DNA of 64,000 nt from Pseudobacter sp. GTDB taxonomy: Bacteria; Bacteroidota; Bacteroidia; Chitinophagales; Chitinophagaceae. Of the stretch, positions 59,875 to 64,000 are shown piece by piece (within the stretch, counting starts at the first letter, position 1; each line of letters starts with the position of its first letter). The notes below the pieces were generated by a model. That model was given only the letters and a program-made list of their open reading frames with translations. It searched no databases and was not told the DNA's origin. The stretch lies in the NCBI GenBank assembly GCA_017849455.1, contig JAFIGX010000004.1, positions 1-64,000 on the forward strand, read 5' to 3'. The position numbers were made by a program, and so were the translations under genes.

Positions 59875-60918
59875 ATGCAGCCCGTCCAAACAGCACTTTG
59901 TTCCTTTGGAATGTCCGGAAGGGTTTTCCATGCGCCATTTATTTCCCTGCAACCGGGATTATCCCTCTATGCCGTATTCGAGAGAAGCAAACAGCAGGCA
60001 GGAGAATACTATCCCGGCATTATTTCCTACCCTACCCTCGAAGCATTGCTGGCCGATCCCACAGTGGAGCTGGTAGTGGTCAATACCCCCAACTATACCC
60101 ATTACGAGTATGCGAAAAAAGCGTTACTGGCTGGTAAACACGTGGTAGTGGAAAAGCCCTTTACCACTATTACCACCGAGGCTGCCGAACTGGCCGCCCT
60201 GGCGCAGCAGCAGGGAAAAGTTTTGTCGGTATTCCAGAACAGGCGGTGGGACAGTGATTTCAAGACCGTACAACGCATCGTGCGGGAAAATAAACTGGGC
60301 GAGATCGTGGAAGCAGAGTTCCATTTCGACCGGTATAATGAAGCTCTCAGTCCGAAGTTGCATAAAGAAACACCCGGGCCCGGCACTGGTATCCTGTATG
60401 ATCTCGGTTCACATATTCTCGATCAGGCCCTCCATCTTTTTGGAACGCCGGAGGCTGTTTTTGCAGACCTGCAGGCACAGCGCCCCATTTCGAAAGTGGA
60501 CGATTACATGGAGCTGCTGCTTTATTACCCCGGACTGCGCGTGCGTTTGAAAGGTGGTTATCTTGTGCGTGAGCCACTGCCCGCCTATACGGTCCACGGC
60601 ACAAAAGGCTCCTTCCTCAAATCAAGGGCCGATGTGCAGGAGGCATTATTACAATCCGGCGTGAAGCCCGATGCGCCCGGCTATGGCATTGAACCGGTGC
60701 AGGAACAGGGATTATTACACACTTCCATCGATAGCAAAGTAGTACGTGAACATGTGACTACTGAACCAGGCAACTATGGTGAGTATTACGCCCGTCTGTA
60801 TAAGGCGATCCGCGAACACGGGCCTGTACCTGTTACTGCTGCAGAAGGCGTGCAGGTGATCCGTATCATCGAAGCGGCCTACCAAAGCAGCAATGAGAAA
60901 CGCATTATAGCATTATAA
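59875..60918 (+). CDS. Gfo/Idh/MocA family NAD(P)-dependent oxidoreductase
   Basis: 347 aa: N-terminal Rossmann fold (CSFGMSGRVFHAPFISLQPG), VVVNTPNYTHYEYAKKALLA, the catalytic EKP at residues 93-95 (HVVVEKPFTT), then the C-terminal domain with RRWDSDFKTVQRIVRENKLG and GILYDLGSHILDQALHLFG. This pattern is that of the YvaA/IolW-like subgroup of sugar or inositol dehydrogenases. The substrate is not evident. In this operon it may act on a further sugar freed from the glycan or on a sugar acid. It lies 11 bp before the DUF4350 gene. Confidence 0.85.
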   Translation: MQPVQTALCSFGMSGRVFHAPFISLQPGLSLYAVFERSKQQAGEYYPGIISYPTLEALLADPTVELVVVNTPNYTHYEYAKKALLAGKHVVVEKPFTTITTEAAELAALAQQQGKVLSVFQNRRWDSDFKTVQRIVRENKLGEIVEAEFHFDRYNEALSPKLHKETPGPGTGILYDLGSHILDQALHLFGTPEAVFADLQAQRPISKVDDYMELLLYYPGLRVRLKGGYLVREPLPAYTVHGTKGSFLKSRADVQEALLQSGVKPDAPGYGIEPVQEQGLLHTSIDSKVVREHVTTEPGNYGEYYARLYKAIREHGPVPVTAAEGVQVIRIIEAAYQSSNEKRIIAL

Positions 60919-60928
60919 AAAACAAAGC

Positions 60929-61753
60929 ATGAACAAAATCCTTCGTAATTCCCTTATCCCTGTATTAGCGCTCACCTGTATCGGCAATGCCCAGGGACAG
61001 CAGACATCTGCCATTGGACAGGGCAAAATTGTGCTGCTCGATTATTATTTCAACAACGAGTACAAAAAAGACGCTTCGGGCACACTTCACCGTTTTCATT
61101 ATACCTGGGAAGATAAAGCCAACAGCGGCTTCAGCATCTGGGGAGATATTTTCCGCCAGGCAGGCGCCGAAACCAAATCACTGGAATCGGCTCCCACAGC
61201 AGCATCACTGGCACAGGCTTCCATTTATATCATCGTTGATCCGGACACCGACAAGGAAACGGCCAAACCCAACTATATTCAACCAAATGATATCAAGGTC
61301 ATCACCGACTGGGTAAAAGCAGGAGGCGTACTGCTACTGATGGGCAACGATTCGGGCAATGCCGAATTCGCCCATTTCAATCAATTGGCATCCAAATTCG
61401 GGATCAGGTTCAAAGAAGACCGCTATAACCTTGTATTCAACAATCAATTTGAACAGGGTGCATTCAAAGTGCCTGCCAACCATCCCATGCTCACCACTTC
61501 AAAAAAGATCTTCATCAAGGAATTATCGACCCTTGCAGTGAGCAAACCGGCCAGGCCCTTCTTCACCGACAAAGGCAATGTGATCATGGCCGTTGCCAAA
61601 TACGGAAAAGGTACCGTGCTGGCCATTGGCGATCCCTGGGTCTATAATGAATATATCGATGGTAAGAAACTGCCTGCCGAATACGAGAACCCGCAGGCTG
61701 CGTCCGATCTGGCCAAATGGTTGTTGAAGCAAGTGCCTGCCAGGAAGAAATAA
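60929..61753 (+). CDS. secreted DUF4350-type (class I glutamine amidotransferase-like) protein
   Basis: 274 aa with a signal peptide (MNKILRNSLIPVLALTCIGN, then AQGQQ). The body is a flavodoxin-like GATase fold: KIVLLDYYFNNEYKK, ITDWVKAGGVLLLMGNDSGN, FNQLASKFGIRFKEDRYN, VAKYGKGTVLAIGDPWVYNE. It has no catalytic Cys of glutamine amidotransferases. The same domain is often fused to GH88/GH105 enzymes of Bacteroidota, so it probably works in periplasmic handling of uronate oligosaccharides. It is the last gene of the plus-strand operon and converges on the glycosyltransferase gene, with only 5 bp between the stops. Confidence 0.78.
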   Translation: MNKILRNSLIPVLALTCIGNAQGQQTSAIGQGKIVLLDYYFNNEYKKDASGTLHRFHYTWEDKANSGFSIWGDIFRQAGAETKSLESAPTAASLAQASIYIIVDPDTDKETAKPNYIQPNDIKVITDWVKAGGVLLLMGNDSGNAEFAHFNQLASKFGIRFKEDRYNLVFNNQFEQGAFKVPANHPMLTTSKKIFIKELSTLAVSKPARPFFTDKGNVIMAVAKYGKGTVLAIGDPWVYNEYIDGKKLPAEYENPQAASDLAKWLLKQVPARKK

Positions 61754-61758
61754 GAGCA

Positions 61759-63252
61759 CTACTCTTTATTTGCTTTATACCCTTTGCACAGATAGATATA
61801 GAACTTCCGCACCGTAGCTCCGTTCTTCCTGATCAGCAATGGAGGCAATTCCTGAACCGTATCGAAATAAGCCTGCAGAAATCCAGGCACCTGGTCTTTT
61901 TTCGCTTCATCACTGAATCGGGGGTCGGAATCCACAAAGATCGCGTCCTTCCGTTCAAGCCTTTTGAGATCAGTACCTATATAATCATATTGCAATGCCT
62001 TTTGCCCGATAACATTCTTTCCATACACCATCTCGTTCAGGTAAAAATTCAATACGGACGACGTTTTATAGTCGTCCGCTGAAAAAATAAATGAGCCGGG
62101 ATATTTTTCCTGGATGGCCCTCACCTGTCTGGACAGATCTTTCCATCCTACCCAGGTATCATCGGACCGTACCCGAATAGGATAAAAAATAACCTGAACT
62201 GCCAGCAACAGATGTACCGCCGCCGACAGCACAACCTGAGTGTGTACCCATCGCGCAGAAAGGTACAGGCTTAACCAGATACAACCCGTGATATAGGCCG
62301 GCATCATCCAGTTCAGTTTTACCCAATAGAATGGAGAGAGGAAGAGGAAGGTGGCGAAAACAGGTACAAAAAAACAAAGCAGGAACAGTTCTCTGGACGG
62401 AATGGCGCTGACCGACCTCCAATATTTTTTTATCGCCTTCCCCAGAAAGTAGATCAATGCAAAGAAAAAGATGGGCAACAACAGGGCCGACTGATGACCT
62501 ATTACACCAAACAGGTCCTTAAGATTGAAGGTCCAGCCTTTCACGTCGTTCATCCTGGATTCCGACTGGAATCTGAAGGAAGCGAAATCATGCTGCATGT
62601 TCCAGATCACCACAGGCAGGACCGTTATCAGGAAAATGATGGCAGCGAGTAGTGTCCACCGCGAAAACAGTAACCGGCGATGAGCTGCCGATAATAAAAG
62701 GAACAGCACTAATCCGGCCGGCAGGAACAAAGCAGTATACTTGCTATCGAATGCAAATCCCATTAGTAGCCCGGCCCAGGCCCAATAATGCTGCTTGTTC
62801 AAAAAAATGGCATGATGAAGAAAAAGCAGGGTAAGTGTCCAGCATAGCACAAGCGGCACATCGGGCGTTGTTACCAGTGACAGGATAGTGATCATAATGG
62901 TGGAAAAAAGCAGGAGGAGCGCTTTGCGGGCAATGGCCTGTTCCAAAAAACACATAGCCAGCCTGTAAAAAGACCAGAGCGTAAGGCAGGTGAGCAAAGT
63001 ATCGGTCAATTTCAGCACATAGACCTTTCTTCCCAAAAGATCTGTAAAAAAATGAAGGGCATAGGCAATGACAGGCGGATGATCATAATAAGATAATGCA
63101 AGATGCTCGCTATAAAAATAATAATAGGCATCCTGTGGCATCAATCCAAAAGCGCCTATACAAATAAAGCGGAGTAAAGCGATCAGAAAAATGGCTGTTA
63201 ACAATAGCCATTTGTTTCCTTTAACAATATGGGCATAACTGGTCGGGGCCAT
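61759..63252 (-). CDS. ArnT/PMT-like integral membrane glycosyltransferase
   Basis: 497 aa with about 10-12 predicted membrane helices. The first external loop holds GLMPQDAYYYFYSEHLALSY and YDHPPVIAYALHFF, the acidic-residue motif (Asp41) and HPP element of GT39/GT83-type enzymes (dolichyl-phosphate-mannose mannosyltransferase and ArnT). It would move a sugar from a polyprenyl-phosphate donor to lipid A, a protein or a glycan outside the inner membrane. The soluble C-terminus (about 390-497) is typical. It is not clearly linked to the neighbouring sugar operon. Confidence 0.85.
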   Translation of the reverse strand: MAPTSYAHIVKGNKWLLLTAIFLIALLRFICIGAFGLMPQDAYYYFYSEHLALSYYDHPPVIAYALHFFTDLLGRKVYVLKLTDTLLTCLTLWSFYRLAMCFLEQAIARKALLLLFSTIMITILSLVTTPDVPLVLCWTLTLLFLHHAIFLNKQHYWAWAGLLMGFAFDSKYTALFLPAGLVLFLLLSAAHRRLLFSRWTLLAAIIFLITVLPVVIWNMQHDFASFRFQSESRMNDVKGWTFNLKDLFGVIGHQSALLLPIFFFALIYFLGKAIKKYWRSVSAIPSRELFLLCFFVPVFATFLFLSPFYWVKLNWMMPAYITGCIWLSLYLSARWVHTQVVLSAAVHLLLAVQVIFYPIRVRSDDTWVGWKDLSRQVRAIQEKYPGSFIFSADDYKTSSVLNFYLNEMVYGKNVIGQKALQYDYIGTDLKRLERKDAIFVDSDPRFSDEAKKDQVPGFLQAYFDTVQELPPLLIRKNGATVRKFYIYLCKGYKANKE

Positions 63253-63320
63253 AATGTATATATGAATACAAACCTGATGCCTCCCTTGTTGTGTGATGTG
63301 GCGCTTTGTCGCGGAAAAAC

Positions 63321-63328
63321 TATATTTG
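63321..63328 (+). promoter_or_regulatory. Bacteroidota-type -7 element for nagA
   Basis: TATATTTG is an exact TAnnTTTG match, 28 bp before the nagA start, which predicts a short leader. A TTTG at 63305 is closer than the usual -33 spacing, so the -33 element is not certain. Confidence 0.5.
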
Positions 63329-63356
63329 GTCGATTTTACAATATCAAAAGGGTTTT

Positions 63357-64000
63357 ATGATGACTGCATTGGTCGGCGGACAAATTTTTACAGGGGCTGA
63401 AACGGTCAGTGAAAAAGCATTGCTCCTGGAGGGCAAGCTGATAAAAGGGCTGGTGGCAGCCAGTGAAATTCCGGCAGACGCCACCCGGATCGACTGCCAC
63501 GACCGGTATATTGCCCCTGGTTTCATCGACCTGCAGGTCTATGGTAGTGGTGGCCATCTCTTCTCCAACCAACCTTCGGCCGGGACGTTGAAGGCCATAG
63601 CAGATGCATTGGTAAAGAGCGGCACTACCGGTTTTGCGATCACCCTGGCTACCAATCCGCCAGGTATCGTGCAGGAGGCCATTCGTGTTGTGCGTGAAAA
63701 TCCCCATCCGGCAGTATTGGGATTACATCTTGAAGGGCCCTGGCTCAATCCTGTAAAAAGGGGGGCGCATATCGAATCCCTGATCCATCCTGCCAGTCCA
63801 GATGAAGTGAAAAAACTGCTGACCGATGCTGGAGGGGCCATTGCGATCGTTACCCTGGCGCCGGAAATGAATGACCCTGTCATCATTCATTTGTTGAGGG
63901 ACGCAGGGGTGGTGGTATCAGCCGGGCATAGCAATGCCAGCTTTGAACAGGCTGTTGAAGGTTTCAGGAACGGGATCGGTACTGTCACGCATTTATTCAA
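63357..64000 (+). CDS. nagA: N-acetylglucosamine-6-phosphate deacetylase, 5' part
   Basis: Removes acetate from GlcNAc-6-phosphate in amino-sugar use and cell-wall recycling. The frame is open from ATG 63357 (or 63360) to the window edge, 214 codons seen of the usual about 380. It shows the amidohydrolase start (MMTALVGGQIFTGAETVSEK), DRYIAPGFIDLQVYGSGG, the metal ligand Glu in GLHLEGPWLNPVKRGAH, SAGHSNASFEQAVEGF and VTHLFN. The first site reads LQVYG instead of HxH, as in single-metal NagA proteins such as that of E. coli. It is divergent from the glycosyltransferase gene. Confidence 0.9.
   Translation, partial: MMTALVGGQIFTGAETVSEKALLLEGKLIKGLVAASEIPADATRIDCHDRYIAPGFIDLQVYGSGGHLFSNQPSAGTLKAIADALVKSGTTGFAITLATNPPGIVQEAIRVVRENPHPAVLGLHLEGPWLNPVKRGAHIESLIHPASPDEVKKLLTDAGGAIAIVTLAPEMNDPVIIHLLRDAGVVVSAGHSNASFEQAVEGFRNGIGTVTHLF

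Noticed and set aside
63520..63560. NagA lacks the HxH metal motif (reads LQVYG).
   Set aside because: Single-metal NagA proteins such as that of E. coli also lack HxH at this position, so it is a known variant and not a defect.

Overview
The window looks like a Bacteroidota chromosome, most likely Chitinophagaceae. The evidence is three SusC/SusD pairs, lipoboxes of the type G/S-C-K-K, promoter -7 motifs of the TAnnTTTG kind, weak Shine-Dalgarno sites, and Rhs proteins of the DUF6443 type. No rRNA, tRNA or CRISPR array was seen.

Left part (1-14.3 kb): a LacI-type regulator with a probable operator in its own promoter is followed by a decayed strip (IS256-type transposase remnant, nonsense-mutated XRE regulator, DUF416 gene). 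Next comes a polymorphic-toxin locus read leftwards: a small secreted protein, an Rhs protein without toxin, a 1442-aa Rhs protein ending in a URI/GIY-YIG-like nuclease with an RraB-type immunity gene, and then displaced modules. These are a Hint module with DUF1493 protein, an Rhs tip with DUF6572 protein, and a frameshifted immunity-like gene. The stretch from about 1.2 to 6.6 kb is visibly AT-richer than the rest, as expected for exchanged toxin cassettes.

Centre (14.5-52.7 kb): a large polysaccharide utilization region, all on the minus strand. It holds three SusC/SusD pairs, two other surface lipoproteins (DUF5000-type, DUF4998-type), a FAS1 lipoprotein, and enzymes GH105, GH28, GH29, GH88, a propeller-GH29 fusion, an alginate-lyase-family lyase, GH31, GH95, GH2 and a divergent GH95-like protein. 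The set points to a fucosylated, uronic-acid-containing plant or microbial glycan. No sulfatase is present, so sulfated fucoidan is unlikely.

Right part (52.9-61.8 kb): a divergent plus-strand operon encodes a mutarotase, a FucP-type transporter, two SDR dehydrogenases, a fumarylacetoacetate-hydrolase-family enzyme, LutABC, a Gfo/Idh/MocA oxidoreductase and a DUF4350 protein. This fits the non-phosphorylating L-fucose (or L-rhamnose) route to pyruvate plus L-lactate, with LutABC oxidising the lactate. The lactonase and sugar-acid dehydratase of that route were not found here. The window ends with an ArnT-like membrane glycosyltransferase and the 5' part of nagA.

Shared non-coding structure: intergenic inverted repeats built from 8-bp units of the form GTTRAYAR occur at 24.5, 32.2 and 56.0 kb, with a half copy at 57.5 kb.
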